Assembly (NCBI GenBank): GCA_000432775.1
Contig: HF990375.1
Span: forward strand, 1 to 59,840
Length of the DNA: 59,840 nt
Reading direction: 5' to 3'
From: Alistipes sp. CAG:831
Lineage (GTDB): Bacteria; Bacteroidota; Bacteroidia; Bacteroidales; UBA932
The position numbers and the translations under genes were made by a program. The notes beneath the pieces were generated by a model, which was not told the DNA's origin, did no database searches, and saw only the letters and a program-made list of their open reading frames with translations. This document shows positions 8,412 to 16,300 of the stretch, piece after piece (the stretch's first letter is position 1; every line of letters starts with the position of its first letter).

Positions 8412-9731
8412 ATGCGCAGACTTACATTCCTTTCTATCGCAATGCTGGTCTTCTCTGTCCTCGGAGTGCAGCTCCAGGCCCAGGAGGCCACGCTGGCGGA
8501 CCGTATCGCTGCCCTGCCCCACGTCAAGGACGTGCAGGAGATGGAGAGCACCCGGTTCGCCGAGAAATATTTAGTGATATTCGAACAGCCCATCGACCAT
8601 GAGAACCCCGACATGGGTACATTTACCCAGAGAGTCTACGTGTGCGCCGTACATCCTGACAGCGCCACGGTGGTAGTGACCGAGGGCTACGGAGCACAGT
8701 ATGCGGCCAGTCCCCGCTACCGTGACGAGATCTCGGCTCTGTTCAACACGAACAACATCGTGGTCGAGCACCGCTACTTCCTCGAGTCTACCCCCTACCC
8801 CGGCAAATCTCCCGAGGAAGTCAACTGGGACTACATGAACGCCCCCAATGCAGCCGCTGACCTGCACGAGGTGGTGACCTCCCTCAAAGGCGTATTCGAC
8901 GGCAAGTGGATATCCACCGGCATCAGCAAGGGCGGACAGACAACAATGCTCTACAGGGCCTACTATCCCGAGGACGTGGATTTCTCAGTGCCCTACGTAG
9001 GCCCTCTGTGCCGTGGTGCCCAGGACGGCCGTCACGAGCCGTTCATCGAGAACTATGTCGGAACTCCCGCTGACCGTGAGGCAGTAAAGAACTTCCAGAT
9101 CGAGCTGCTCCTCCGCAAGGACCGTCTGATGCCCATGTACGATTCGCTGTGCAAGGCCCGGGAATTCGAATTCCGCGCCCCCGTGGACGAGATCTACGAC
9201 TACAGCGTACTGGAATTCTCCTTCGCCTTCTGGCAGTGGGGATACCCTGTATCCGAGATACCCGGCAAGGACGCTTCGGACCGCGAGGTATTCGACTACA
9301 TGATGAAAGTCAGCTCCCCTGACTATTTCGTAAAATGGAGCGTCACCTCGCCCTTCTTCGTACAGGCAGCCCAGGAACTGGGATACTACGGCTACGACAT
9401 GAAGCCTTTCAAGAAGTACCGGAAGTATTTCAGCATCAAGAATACCGACAATTACCTTACACGGCTTATGCTGCCCCAGAACCGTGAGTTCCCCTTCAGC
9501 GACTATCTCTACAACAAGATCTCCGCTTTCCTGCTCGCCACCGATGCCCGCATGCTCTTCATCTACGGACAGTTCGACCCTTGGTCAGCAGTAATGCCCG
9601 CTGACCCCCACAAGGACAACATCAAGTTCTTCATCCAGCCCGGAGGCAGCCACAGAGCCCGAATAGCGACTTTCGATGAAGCGACCCAGAAAGAGATCAA
9701 ATCCATCCTGAGCCAGTGGCTGTATGAGTAA
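8412..9731 (+). CDS. S37-family (PS-10) secreted aminopeptidase
   Basis: A 439-residue exported serine peptidase of family S37, whose characterised members remove tripeptides from protein N-termini. A signal peptide occupies residues 1 to about 23 (cleavage after L-Q-A). The alpha/beta-hydrolase triad can be placed: Ser172 in the nucleophile elbow G-I-S-K-G-G, Asp389 in Q-F-D-P-W, and His414 in G-G-S-H-R. The stretch P-I-D-H-E-N-P near residue 60 is a family hallmark. It probably acts in the periplasm or at the cell surface in peptide foraging. The final 8 bases overlap the start of the next gene, so the two are translationally coupled. Confidence 0.9.
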   Translation: MRRLTFLSIAMLVFSVLGVQLQAQEATLADRIAALPHVKDVQEMESTRFAEKYLVIFEQPIDHENPDMGTFTQRVYVCAVHPDSATVVVTEGYGAQYAASPRYRDEISALFNTNNIVVEHRYFLESTPYPGKSPEEVNWDYMNAPNAAADLHEVVTSLKGVFDGKWISTGISKGGQTTMLYRAYYPEDVDFSVPYVGPLCRGAQDGRHEPFIENYVGTPADREAVKNFQIELLLRKDRLMPMYDSLCKAREFEFRAPVDEIYDYSVLEFSFAFWQWGYPVSEIPGKDASDREVFDYMMKVSSPDYFVKWSVTSPFFVQAAQELGYYGYDMKPFKKYRKYFSIKNTDNYLTRLMLPQNREFPFSDYLYNKISAFLLATDARMLFIYGQFDPWSAVMPADPHKDNIKFFIQPGGSHRARIATFDEATQKEIKSILSQWLYE

Positions 9732-10647
9732 TCTTCCACAGTTCAAGGACATAGAATTAAGTGACAAGGAGTGGGCCGACCCGCTCCTTGCTGTTTCAGA
9801 TTATCGGGCCACGGAGTACTGCTTCACTTCGCTGTATATCTGGGCCCGGTTCTTCGGCACACGTATCGCGAGATGGAAGGACTGGCTGCTCATCCGCTCC
9901 GACGGGGAGGAGGGCTGTGCCAATTATATTTTCCCGGCAGGCTCGGGCGACATCCGTGAGATTCTCGGAATCATGGAGGAGGATGCCGCAAATATCGGGA
10001 GGCGAATGGTCCTGTGGACGACCGCCGAGGTAAGGGACAGGATAGAGAAGGTACTGCCCGGACATTACGGATTCTCCCCCATCCGGCGCTCATTCGACTA
10101 TATCTACGAGACCGGGAAAATGATCTCCCTGTCAGGGAAAAAATACCAGCCCAAGCGCAATTTCATCTCCCGTTTCAAAACTCAGAACCCGGACTGGACC
10201 TACGAGAGCATCTGTCCGGACGGCGACCCGGAGCTGTGCCGCCGGCAGCTGGAGGAATGCAGGACAATGACCGACGAGTGGTGCGCCCTCAACGGCTGCA
10301 TCCACGACGAATCGATGCAGATGGAAGCCTGCGCGGTGCGCAAGGCCCTCGAGGACTTCATCCCGCTGAAGCTCCGCGGAGGGATGCTGCGGGCCGGAGG
10401 ACGGCTGGTGGCCTACACTCTCGGCGAGCGGATCAACTCCGATACATTCATAGTGCATGTCGAAAAGGCTTTCTCGGATGTTACAGGGGCATACCCCATG
10501 ATAAGCCGGACTTTCCTGGAGCACGAGGCGGCCGGTCTTCAGTATGTCAACCGGGAGGATGATGCCGGAGACGAAGGGCTGCGCAAGGCCAAGCTGTCCT
10601 GGAATCCGGCGTATATGTTGGAAAAATATTTGGCAGTTCCGCAATAA
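9724..10647 (+). CDS. DUF2156 protein (phosphatidylglycerol lysyltransferase C-terminal domain-like)
   Basis: A 307-residue soluble protein resembling the cytosolic GNAT-fold half of MprF-type aminoacyl-phosphatidylglycerol synthases (LPG_synthase_C/DUF2156). It shows no membrane segment, unlike full MprF, and is close to the size of the free-standing Bacteroidota version. Features include an early aromatic-rich segment (Y-I-W-A-R), a basic patch K-K-Y-Q-P-K-R-N near residues 138-145, and a late Y-V-N-R-E-D-D motif characteristic of the family's C-terminal GNAT repeat. By analogy it transfers an amino acid from aminoacyl-tRNA to an acceptor, but neither donor nor acceptor can be read from the sequence. 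It overlaps the S37 gene by 8 bases and is followed by a phosphopantetheinyl transferase. Confidence 0.75.
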   Translation: MSNLPQFKDIELSDKEWADPLLAVSDYRATEYCFTSLYIWARFFGTRIARWKDWLLIRSDGEEGCANYIFPAGSGDIREILGIMEEDAANIGRRMVLWTTAEVRDRIEKVLPGHYGFSPIRRSFDYIYETGKMISLSGKKYQPKRNFISRFKTQNPDWTYESICPDGDPELCRRQLEECRTMTDEWCALNGCIHDESMQMEACAVRKALEDFIPLKLRGGMLRAGGRLVAYTLGERINSDTFIVHVEKAFSDVTGAYPMISRTFLEHEAAGLQYVNREDDAGDEGLRKAKLSWNPAYMLEKYLAVPQ

Positions 10648-10680
10648 GTGCTTTTCTTTGTACCCTATTTTTAAAAACCG

Positions 10681-11319
10681 ATGGGTCTATATAAAAGAGA
10701 AAAATTAGAAAACGGGGCGGAGATCTGTGTCTGGGAGATTTCCGAGGACGAGGATGACTTGCGCCGCCTGTGCGCCCCCATTCCAGCTGATGAACTCGAA
10801 GAACTTGAAATCACCAAGAGTCCTGCACGGCGTAAGGAGAAACTGGCCGTAAGGGCTCTGCTCAATGAGATGTTTCCCGAAAAGCTCTATCTCGGCCACC
10901 ATGACAACGGCAAGCCCTATCTGCAGAACTGCGCCGTGGAGATAAGCATCTCCCACTGCGCCCGGTTCGCAGCCATCATCGCACACCCCGAGGAGAGCGT
11001 GGGCATCGACATCGAGAGCCTGGACCGCGATTTCTCGGCAGTCGAGCGCAAGGCTCTCTCCGAGGATGAGAAGGACGACCTCTCGGACCACAATACCAAC
11101 CAGCAGCTGGCCATCTACTGGTGCGCCAAGGAAGCTATCTACAAGCGCATGTCCCGCAACGGCGTGGACTTCGCCCGCCAGATAGAGGTGGAGCGCTTCA
11201 CCCCGCGCGATGAAGGCGAACTGGAAGCCACATTCATCCACCGCGACGGAGAGGAGGAGACTTTCGAGCTCAACTACGAGATCTTCGACGGGCACGTCAT
11301 GGTATGGCTTGTCGGCTAA
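10681..11319 (+). CDS. 4'-phosphopantetheinyl transferase superfamily protein
   Basis: A 212-residue Sfp-type transferase that moves 4'-phosphopantetheine from CoA to a serine of a carrier protein. Family motifs in order: I-S-I-S-H at 88-92, V-G-I-D-I-E at 107-112 with the metal-binding Asp110 and Glu112, and W-C-A-K-E-A-I-Y-K at 147-155 with Glu151. It is larger than AcpS (about 125) and matches the monomeric two-subdomain class. The carrier protein partner is not in the window; in this phylum such enzymes often serve the fatty-acid ACP. It starts 33 bases after the DUF2156 gene, with no clear promoter box between. Confidence 0.9.
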   Translation: MGLYKREKLENGAEICVWEISEDEDDLRRLCAPIPADELEELEITKSPARRKEKLAVRALLNEMFPEKLYLGHHDNGKPYLQNCAVEISISHCARFAAIIAHPEESVGIDIESLDRDFSAVERKALSEDEKDDLSDHNTNQQLAIYWCAKEAIYKRMSRNGVDFARQIEVERFTPRDEGELEATFIHRDGEEETFELNYEIFDGHVMVWLVG

Positions 11320-11322
11320 CTT

Positions 11323-11349
11323 GCAGACTGAACCGCTAAATCAGTCTGC
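11323..11349 (+). other. Perfect hairpin abutting the next start codon
   Basis: GCAGACTGA (11323-11331) and TCAGTCTGC (11341-11349) form a 9-bp perfect stem with a 9-base loop, beginning 3 bases after the PPTase stop and ending 1 base before ATG 11351. There is no T run, so it is a poor terminator; it could control translation of the downstream gene or mRNA stability. Confidence 0.6.
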
Positions 11350-11350
11350 T

Positions 11351-11815
11351 ATGTTTCATCGTCTTACAAATCTTTCACTCAATATAGTCGCCACGATGGC
11401 GATGCTGTCCGGATTCCTTCCGATGCTCTCCTGGTCCCGCCTGGAAGGAGTCCCGGTACCGAACCATTTCAACCTCCATGGAGTGGTGGACGGAGTCGGA
11501 GACAGGGGCATCCTGCTCACCCTCGCCCTCATCGGACTCGGCATCTACATCATCATGGTCCTGATCCAGTGCTTCCCCAATATGGTGAACCTTCCCGTTC
11601 CCGACCGGAAAACCGAAGCCGCCAGAGCCGCCAAGACGGACCTGGCCGCACAGATGAACCTCCTGCTCTGCCTGCTCCTGTCCTTCGGTGCCAACTCCAC
11701 CCTCTCGGTGGCCGCCGGCAGGAGCCAGACACTGAACGTATGGTTCATCTGGGGGATTGTAGCCCTGGCTCTGGTCTGCATCGGTGTTGCCATTTTCCGC
11801 ATTTGCCGCAGATAA
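11351..11815 (+). CDS. DUF1648-containing small membrane protein
   Basis: A 154-residue protein with about four hydrophobic segments (near residues 10-24, 52-72, 96-114 and 128-150). The segment between helices 1 and 2, with P-x-P-N-H-F-N-L-H-G and the G-x-x-x-G following, matches the DUF1648 domain found at the N-terminus of SdpI-type immunity proteins and in many stand-alone Firmicutes and Bacteroidota proteins. No biochemical function is established for the stand-alone form. I start at ATG 11351, directly behind the hairpin, because the longer open frame overlaps the PPTase gene out of frame. The stop is 21 bases before the tyrS -7 box. Confidence 0.7.
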   Translation: MFHRLTNLSLNIVATMAMLSGFLPMLSWSRLEGVPVPNHFNLHGVVDGVGDRGILLTLALIGLGIYIIMVLIQCFPNMVNLPVPDRKTEAARAAKTDLAAQMNLLLCLLLSFGANSTLSVAAGRSQTLNVWFIWGIVALALVCIGVAIFRICRR

Positions 11816-11836
11816 CCTATTTTGAATAAAAATAAC

Positions 11837-11844
11837 TACCTTTG
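11837..11844 (+). promoter_or_regulatory. -7 box for the tyrS operon
   Basis: TACCTTTG fits TAnnTTTG; the tyrS ATG is 37 bases after it. No T-box or other leader fits in this distance. Confidence 0.6.
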
Positions 11845-11881
11845 TGCGGATATTCAAAAGCAAAGCTGTTATTTTCATACG

Positions 11882-13171
11882 ATGAAGAATTTTATCGAAG
11901 ACCTCAAATGGAGAGGCATGATTCAGGACATCATGCCCGGAACCGAAGAACTCCTTTCCAAAGAGCAGTGCACGGCTTACGTAGGCATCGACCCAACTGC
12001 TGACTCACTGCATATCGGCCATCTGGTCAGCGTCATGATGCTCAAGCACTTCCAGGACGCCGGCCACCGCCCCATCTCCCTTATCGGCGGAGCTACGGGC
12101 ATGATAGGCGACCCTTCCATGAAATCCCAGGAGCGCAACCTCCTCGACGAGGACACTCTGCGCAACAACCAGGAGTGCATCAAGGCCCAGCTCTCCAAGT
12201 TCATCAACTTCGAGAGCGACGCCCCCAACGCCGCCATTCTGGTCAACAACTACGACTGGATGAAGGACTGGAGATTCCTCGACTTCACCCGCGAGATAGG
12301 CAAGCTCATCACCGTCAACTACATGATGGCAAAGGACTCGGTCAAGAAGAGACTCAGCGGAGAGGGACGCGAGGGCATGTCTTTCACCGAATTCACCTAC
12401 CAGCTGCTCCAGGGCTACGACTTCACATACCTCTACGAACACTACGGCTGCAAGCTACAGATGGGCGGCAGTGACCAGTGGGGCAATATCACCACCGGTA
12501 CGGAGCTTATCCGGCGCAAATTGGGCGGAGAGGCATACGGACTGACATGGCCCCTGATGACCAAGTCCGACGGAGGCAAGTTCGGCAAGACCGAGAAAGG
12601 CAATATCTGGCTCTCACCGGAGTACACCACACCCTACGCATTCTACCAGTTCTGGCTGAACGTCAGCGACGAGGACGCCGCCAGATACATCAAGATATTC
12701 ACCACTCTCAGCCGTGAGGAGATAGAGGCAGCCGTGGCGGAGCATGCCAAGGCCCCTCACCTGCGGGAGCTCCAGAAGCTGCTCGCACGCGAGATCACCG
12801 TCATGGTACACGGGCAGGAGGAATACGGCAAGGCCGTGGACGCATCCCAGATCCTCTTCGGCAAGTCCACCTCCGAGACTCTCCGCTCTCTCGACGAAAG
12901 GACCTTCCTCTCGGTATTCGACGGCGTGCCCCAGTACAGCCTCAGCAAGGACGCACTTCCCCAGAATGTCATCGACCTGCTGGCGGTAACCACCGACGTA
13001 TTCCCCTCCAAGGGCGAATGCCGCAAGATGATTCAGGGAGGCGGGCTGTCCATCAATAAGGACAAATGCGACAGCGCGGACCGGACCATCGACAGCGCGG
13101 ATCTCATCGACGGCAAGTACATCCTGGCCCAGAAAGGCAAGAAAAACTACTACATCCTCAAATTCGAGTAA
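11882..13171 (+). CDS. tyrS: Tyrosyl-tRNA synthetase
   Basis: A 429-residue class I aminoacyl-tRNA synthetase charging tRNA-Tyr. It shows the HIGH signature H-I-G-H at 44-47, the tyrosine pocket G-G-S-D-Q-W-G-N near 195-202, and the KMSKS-loop equivalent K-F-G-K-T at 233-237. The last about 65 residues form an S4 RNA-binding domain. Length is standard for the bacterial TyrS type. ATG 11882 is preferred over an upstream in-frame start at 11822 because the -7 box lies between them. First gene of a tight operon with rbfA (6-base gap) and a LolC/E-type permease (3-base gap). Confidence 0.97.
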   Translation: MKNFIEDLKWRGMIQDIMPGTEELLSKEQCTAYVGIDPTADSLHIGHLVSVMMLKHFQDAGHRPISLIGGATGMIGDPSMKSQERNLLDEDTLRNNQECIKAQLSKFINFESDAPNAAILVNNYDWMKDWRFLDFTREIGKLITVNYMMAKDSVKKRLSGEGREGMSFTEFTYQLLQGYDFTYLYEHYGCKLQMGGSDQWGNITTGTELIRRKLGGEAYGLTWPLMTKSDGGKFGKTEKGNIWLSPEYTTPYAFYQFWLNVSDEDAARYIKIFTTLSREEIEAAVAEHAKAPHLRELQKLLAREITVMVHGQEEYGKAVDASQILFGKSTSETLRSLDERTFLSVFDGVPQYSLSKDALPQNVIDLLAVTTDVFPSKGECRKMIQGGGLSINKDKCDSADRTIDSADLIDGKYILAQKGKKNYYILKFE

Positions 13172-13177
13172 ACCGCT

Positions 13178-13522
13178 ATGGAAGGAGAAAGCACCCGCCA
13201 GCTCAAAGTGGCCAAGGAGCTCCAGAGACATCTGGCCGAGATTATCCGTTCCAGGGGCATGGCCGCCTGGGACGGAGCCCTCGTGTCAGTCAGCGGAGTG
13301 ACCATCAGCCCTGACCTTGCTGTGGCCAAGGTCTACGTCAGCATTTTCCCCTCAGCCAAGCAGGAGAAGGTCTTCAGGATGATACAGGAGTCGGGCAAGT
13401 CCATGCGCGGGGAGCTGGGCCGCCAGATGGCCAAGCAGCTGCGTATCATTCCGGAGCTCATCTTCTATGTAGACGACTCTCTGGACTACGTGGAGCACAT
13501 CGACGAGCTGCTCGCAAAGTAG
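13178..13522 (+). CDS. rbfA: Ribosome-binding factor A
   Basis: A 114-residue KH-fold protein that binds the 30S subunit during late maturation of the 16S rRNA 5' end. The pattern R-x-x-x-V-A-K-E-L-Q-x-x-L-A-E-I-I at the N-terminus, V-S-V-x-x-V-x-I-S-P-D-L in the first strand, and L-R-x-x-P-E-L-x-F-x-x-D-D-S near residues 88-101 are the family's three recognisable blocks. Length is normal. It lies 6 bases after tyrS and 3 bases before the permease gene. Confidence 0.92.
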   Translation: MEGESTRQLKVAKELQRHLAEIIRSRGMAAWDGALVSVSGVTISPDLAVAKVYVSIFPSAKQEKVFRMIQESGKSMRGELGRQMAKQLRIIPELIFYVDDSLDYVEHIDELLAK

Positions 13523-13525
13523 TTC

Positions 13526-14737
13526 ATGAACCTGTCCTACTTCATAGCCCGGCGTTACCTCTTCGCCAAGAAGTCGCACAACGTCATCAACATCATCTCG
13601 CTCATCAGCGCGATAGGCATTGCCGTAGGCTCCTGCGCCCTGATCATGGTACTGTCGATATACAACGGCTTCGAGGACGTGGTGCGCGGCATGTACGACC
13701 GGGCCATGCCCGACATAGCCGTTACCTGCGACTCCGCAAAATATTTCCGCACCGACACCGAAGCCTTCCGTACCATCCGTTCCATGCCGTCCGTCACCTC
13801 CTTCACTGAGAGCATCGAGGAGACTGTCTTCCTGACCTACGACCGGGAAGAAGGCACGGCCATGCTGAAAGGCGTGGAGCAGAGTTACACCGAAGACCCG
13901 GAGATACAGTCCTGCATCGTGGACGGAGAATTCACCCTCATGCACGGAGAGGTCGCACAGGCAGTCACCGGCCGCGGGCTCGCAGTGGAAATGGGCATCA
14001 TGCCCCGGTTCCTCGACCCGATAGAAGTGTATTTCCCCGCCAGGGACAGGGACATCTCGCTGCTCAATCCTGCCGCCTCCCTCAACAAGGAGACATTCTT
14101 CCCCATCGGCACATTTTTCTCCGGCAACGAGGGATACAGCCACACCCTCTTCGTCCCTATCGAAAGGGCACGCAGGCTTATCGGGCTGCAGGACAATGAG
14201 GCCGGGAAAGTGGAGCTGCGGCTCACCGGAGACGCCGATGTCAGGCAGACAGTAAAGGAAGTCAGCGGAATCCTCGGTCCGGGCTTCACAGTCAAGGACA
14301 AATACATGCAGAATGAGACCGTCTACCGCATGATGAGGATTGAAAAGGCCGTCATCTTCATGATTCTCCTGTTCATCATCATCGTGGTGTCCTGTAATGT
14401 GTTCGGCTCGCTCACCATGCTCATCATCGAAAAGCGGGACGACATAGCCACCCTCCAGCACCTCGGGGCACGCCCGGGCCTCATACGCCGCATCTTTTTC
14501 AATGAGGGCTGGATGATTATTCTCCTCGGGGCAGTCATCGGCCTGGCTGTCGGCATCATCCTCTGTCTCATCCAGCAGCACGTCGGTGTCATCCGCATGC
14601 CGGGCAGTTTCGTCGTCGAATACTATCCCGTCGTCATCAAGCCCGGCGACATTATCCTTACCCTCGGAGGCATCGCTCTCATCGGCCTGCTCATCACCGC
14701 CCTGCCCACCCGCCGGACCCTTTCAAAAATTTTATAA
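13526..14737 (+). CDS. LolC/LolE-type ABC transporter permease (FtsX/MacB fold)
   Basis: A 403-residue permease with the four-helix FtsX/MacB layout: one N-terminal membrane helix (about 22-45), a large periplasmic domain (about 46-270), and three C-terminal helices (about 275-300, 322-345, 375-395). The N-terminal stretch F-I-A-R-R-Y-L-F-A-K-K and the cytosolic loop with T-L-Q-H-L-G-A are LolC/LolE hallmarks. In Gram-negatives this type extracts lipoproteins from the inner membrane for delivery to LolA. No ATPase partner (LolD) is adjacent, so the complex must use a distant one. Last gene of the tyrS-rbfA operon, followed by an intrinsic terminator. Confidence 0.85.
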   Translation: MNLSYFIARRYLFAKKSHNVINIISLISAIGIAVGSCALIMVLSIYNGFEDVVRGMYDRAMPDIAVTCDSAKYFRTDTEAFRTIRSMPSVTSFTESIEETVFLTYDREEGTAMLKGVEQSYTEDPEIQSCIVDGEFTLMHGEVAQAVTGRGLAVEMGIMPRFLDPIEVYFPARDRDISLLNPAASLNKETFFPIGTFFSGNEGYSHTLFVPIERARRLIGLQDNEAGKVELRLTGDADVRQTVKEVSGILGPGFTVKDKYMQNETVYRMMRIEKAVIFMILLFIIIVVSCNVFGSLTMLIIEKRDDIATLQHLGARPGLIRRIFFNEGWMIILLGAVIGLAVGIILCLIQQHVGVIRMPGSFVVEYYPVVIKPGDIILTLGGIALIGLLITALPTRRTLSKIL

Positions 14738-14831
14738 AATTTTTCATTTTCCGTGCAACAAAAATGACAGCACCTGCATCTATGTAATAGGTTTAGGTTT
14801 TAGTACACAAGGAAGGGGTACCTATTGTAGC

Positions 14832-14851
14832 AGAGGGGTGCCTCTTTTTTT
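14832..14851 (+). terminator. Intrinsic terminator of the tyrS-rbfA-permease operon
   Basis: AGAGG (14832-14836) and CCTCT (14841-14845) make a compact 5-bp stem with a GGTG tetraloop, followed by a run of T. It ends immediately before the -7 box of the next gene, so terminator and promoter are stacked. Confidence 0.65.
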
Positions 14852-14852
14852 A

Positions 14853-14860
14853 TATATTTG
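14853..14860 (+). promoter_or_regulatory. -7 box for the 125-residue lipoprotein gene
   Basis: TATATTTG fits TAnnTTTG; start codon 19 bases downstream. Confidence 0.6.
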
Positions 14861-14879
14861 CCTGAAATTTTGAAAAGCC

Positions 14880-15257
14880 ATGACTAAACCCAGAATCTCA
14901 ATCATCCTCGCAGCAGTGGCGGCCTGCCTTATGGCCACTTCATGCGGTATCTCCTACGAGAACACTAAAAATGCCAGCCTGTGGCAGACAAACATACAGC
15001 TCAACAGTGATAATTATCGGATAGTCAAGCAGATATCAGGAGAATCATCCGCCACATACATCTTCGGAATCGGAGGACTGTCCAAAAAGGCCCTCACTGA
15101 AAGCGCAATATCGGACATGCTCGACAATGCCGGACTCACAGGCTCCCAGGCCATCATCAACACTACCTATTACGTAAAGACCGTCAATATCGTCTCTCCG
15201 ATATACTTCAAGCGCACAGCCTATGCGACGGCCTACGTCATAGAATTCGTTGAGTAG
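14880..15257 (+). CDS. Small putative lipoprotein
   Basis: A 125-residue protein with a lipoprotein signal: hydrophobic residues 7-18 and lipobox M-A-T-S-C with Cys22 as the lipidated residue. The mature part has a conserved-looking core, F-G-I-G-G near 66-70, followed by an A-I-x-D-M-L-x-x-A helix and two Tyr/Val/Ile-rich strands near the end. This resembles small Bacteroidota lipoproteins of the TRL-like or DUF6567 kind, but I cannot assign a family with certainty and know no function. It has its own -7 box and its own strong terminator, so it is a single-gene unit. Confidence 0.75.
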   Translation: MTKPRISIILAAVAACLMATSCGISYENTKNASLWQTNIQLNSDNYRIVKQISGESSATYIFGIGGLSKKALTESAISDMLDNAGLTGSQAIINTTYYVKTVNIVSPIYFKRTAYATAYVIEFVE

Positions 15258-15285
15258 ACCGGTACCGCATCCCGAGACGGAACTG

Positions 15286-15325
15286 AAAAATACGCCATGC
15301 AGACTTTCTGTACCGGCGTATTTTT
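15286..15325 (+). terminator. Intrinsic terminator after the small lipoprotein gene
   Basis: AAAAATACGCC (15286-15296) pairs with GGCGTATTTTT (15315-15325), an 11-bp perfect stem with an 18-base loop, ending in T residues. The A/T symmetry would let it work on both strands. Confidence 0.85.
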
Positions 15326-15380
15326 ACTTTTATACCCCCTGCTCGTATATCAGATAAAAACACAAACAGACAGCTAAAAT

Positions 15381-15902
15381 ATGGACTCTGCCGACAGACA
15401 GAAGGAATTTATCCTGACAGTGAAAAAATACCGCGACATGGTATGGCGCATCTGCTTCCGGATGCTGGCCGACCGGGAAGAGGCCCGGGACGCAGTGCAG
15501 GAGACATTCGTCAGGGCATGGCAGACACTCCACAGATACGACTCCAGATACAGCATGGCCACCTGGCTCGGGACCATCGCCTGCCGGCTGTGCATAGATG
15601 TGCTGCGCAAAAGGAGACTCCGGATTAAAATAGAGACGGAAACTGCCGGCAGTAACGTGAATACCTCACCCGACCCGGGAGCGTACACTGAACGCAACGA
15701 AATCGAAAATCTGCTGCAAAGGACTGTACGGGCTCTGTCTCCCATGCAGAAAGCGGTATTCATACTGCACGAAATCGAGCAGCTGCCCGCATGGGAGATA
15801 CAGCGCATATCGGGACTGAGTGCTGTGCAGATAAAGAGTAATCTCTACATCGCCCGGCAGAAAGTACGGAAAGCATTGATTAAAGAAGGAATACAATATT
15901 GA
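15381..15902 (+). CDS. ECF-type RNA polymerase sigma factor
   Basis: A 173-residue extracytoplasmic-function sigma factor. Region 2 is visible at about 15-85 (R-D-M-V-W-R-I-C-F-R-M, then D-A-V-Q-E-T-F-V-R-A-W for promoter melting), and region 4 at about 115-168 with a helix-turn-helix ending in I-K-S-N-L-Y-I-A-R-Q-K-V-R-K-A-L. Between them is a poorly conserved linker. It redirects polymerase to a stress or envelope regulon. The next gene, 5 bases on, is a single-TM protein with the size and position of an anti-sigma factor, and a lipoprotein gene follows with overlap. No SusC/SusD or FecR-type gene is adjacent, unlike the usual Bacteroidota nutrient-uptake arrangement. Confidence 0.92.
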   Translation: MDSADRQKEFILTVKKYRDMVWRICFRMLADREEARDAVQETFVRAWQTLHRYDSRYSMATWLGTIACRLCIDVLRKRRLRIKIETETAGSNVNTSPDPGAYTERNEIENLLQRTVRALSPMQKAVFILHEIEQLPAWEIQRISGLSAVQIKSNLYIARQKVRKALIKEGIQY

Positions 15903-15907
15903 GAACT

Positions 15908-16300
15908 ATGGACGTATACAGGAATTTCATCGAAAGGGTCAGGAACAATCCTCTCCCGACACCGGAGCCGGAAGCTCTTACCGGGGAAATACTGGAGGCC
16001 GTGGAGAGATGCGGGGCTCCGGTCCGCCACCACTCCACAGCCATATATACAGCGGCCAAGGCCGGTCTGGCGGCAGCGATTGCAGCCGTCTGCATCCTCA
16101 CGGCGGTCACGGCCACAGACGGCCCCGACAGACATTATACTGAGATCAGTGCGCTTGCCCAGGCTCCGGAAAAGGAAAAGACCTCCACGGACCGCAAGAC
16201 TGCATATCTGGACAATTACCGCAAACACAGGAAGCGTACCGCGATGTATCAGGAGATCATTGCACGCTCCACAAACACATACGACCATGAAAACCGTTAA
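15908..16300 (+). CDS. Single-TM protein, putative anti-sigma factor
   Basis: A 130-residue protein of no recognised family. Residues 1 to about 47 would be cytosolic and contain an amphipathic helix (D-V-Y-R-N-F-I-E-R-V); residues about 48-66 are one hydrophobic helix rich in Ala; the remaining about 65 residues, charged and helical, would be periplasmic. It lacks the H-x3-C-x2-C zinc motif of ZAS anti-sigma factors and the FecR domain. Function as an anti-sigma factor is inferred from topology and from its place 5 bases after the sigma gene. ATG 15908 is chosen over TTG 15899. Its last 14 bases overlap the next gene. Confidence 0.6.
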   Translation: MDVYRNFIERVRNNPLPTPEPEALTGEILEAVERCGAPVRHHSTAIYTAAKAGLAAAIAAVCILTAVTATDGPDRHYTEISALAQAPEKEKTSTDRKTAYLDNYRKHRKRTAMYQEIIARSTNTYDHENR

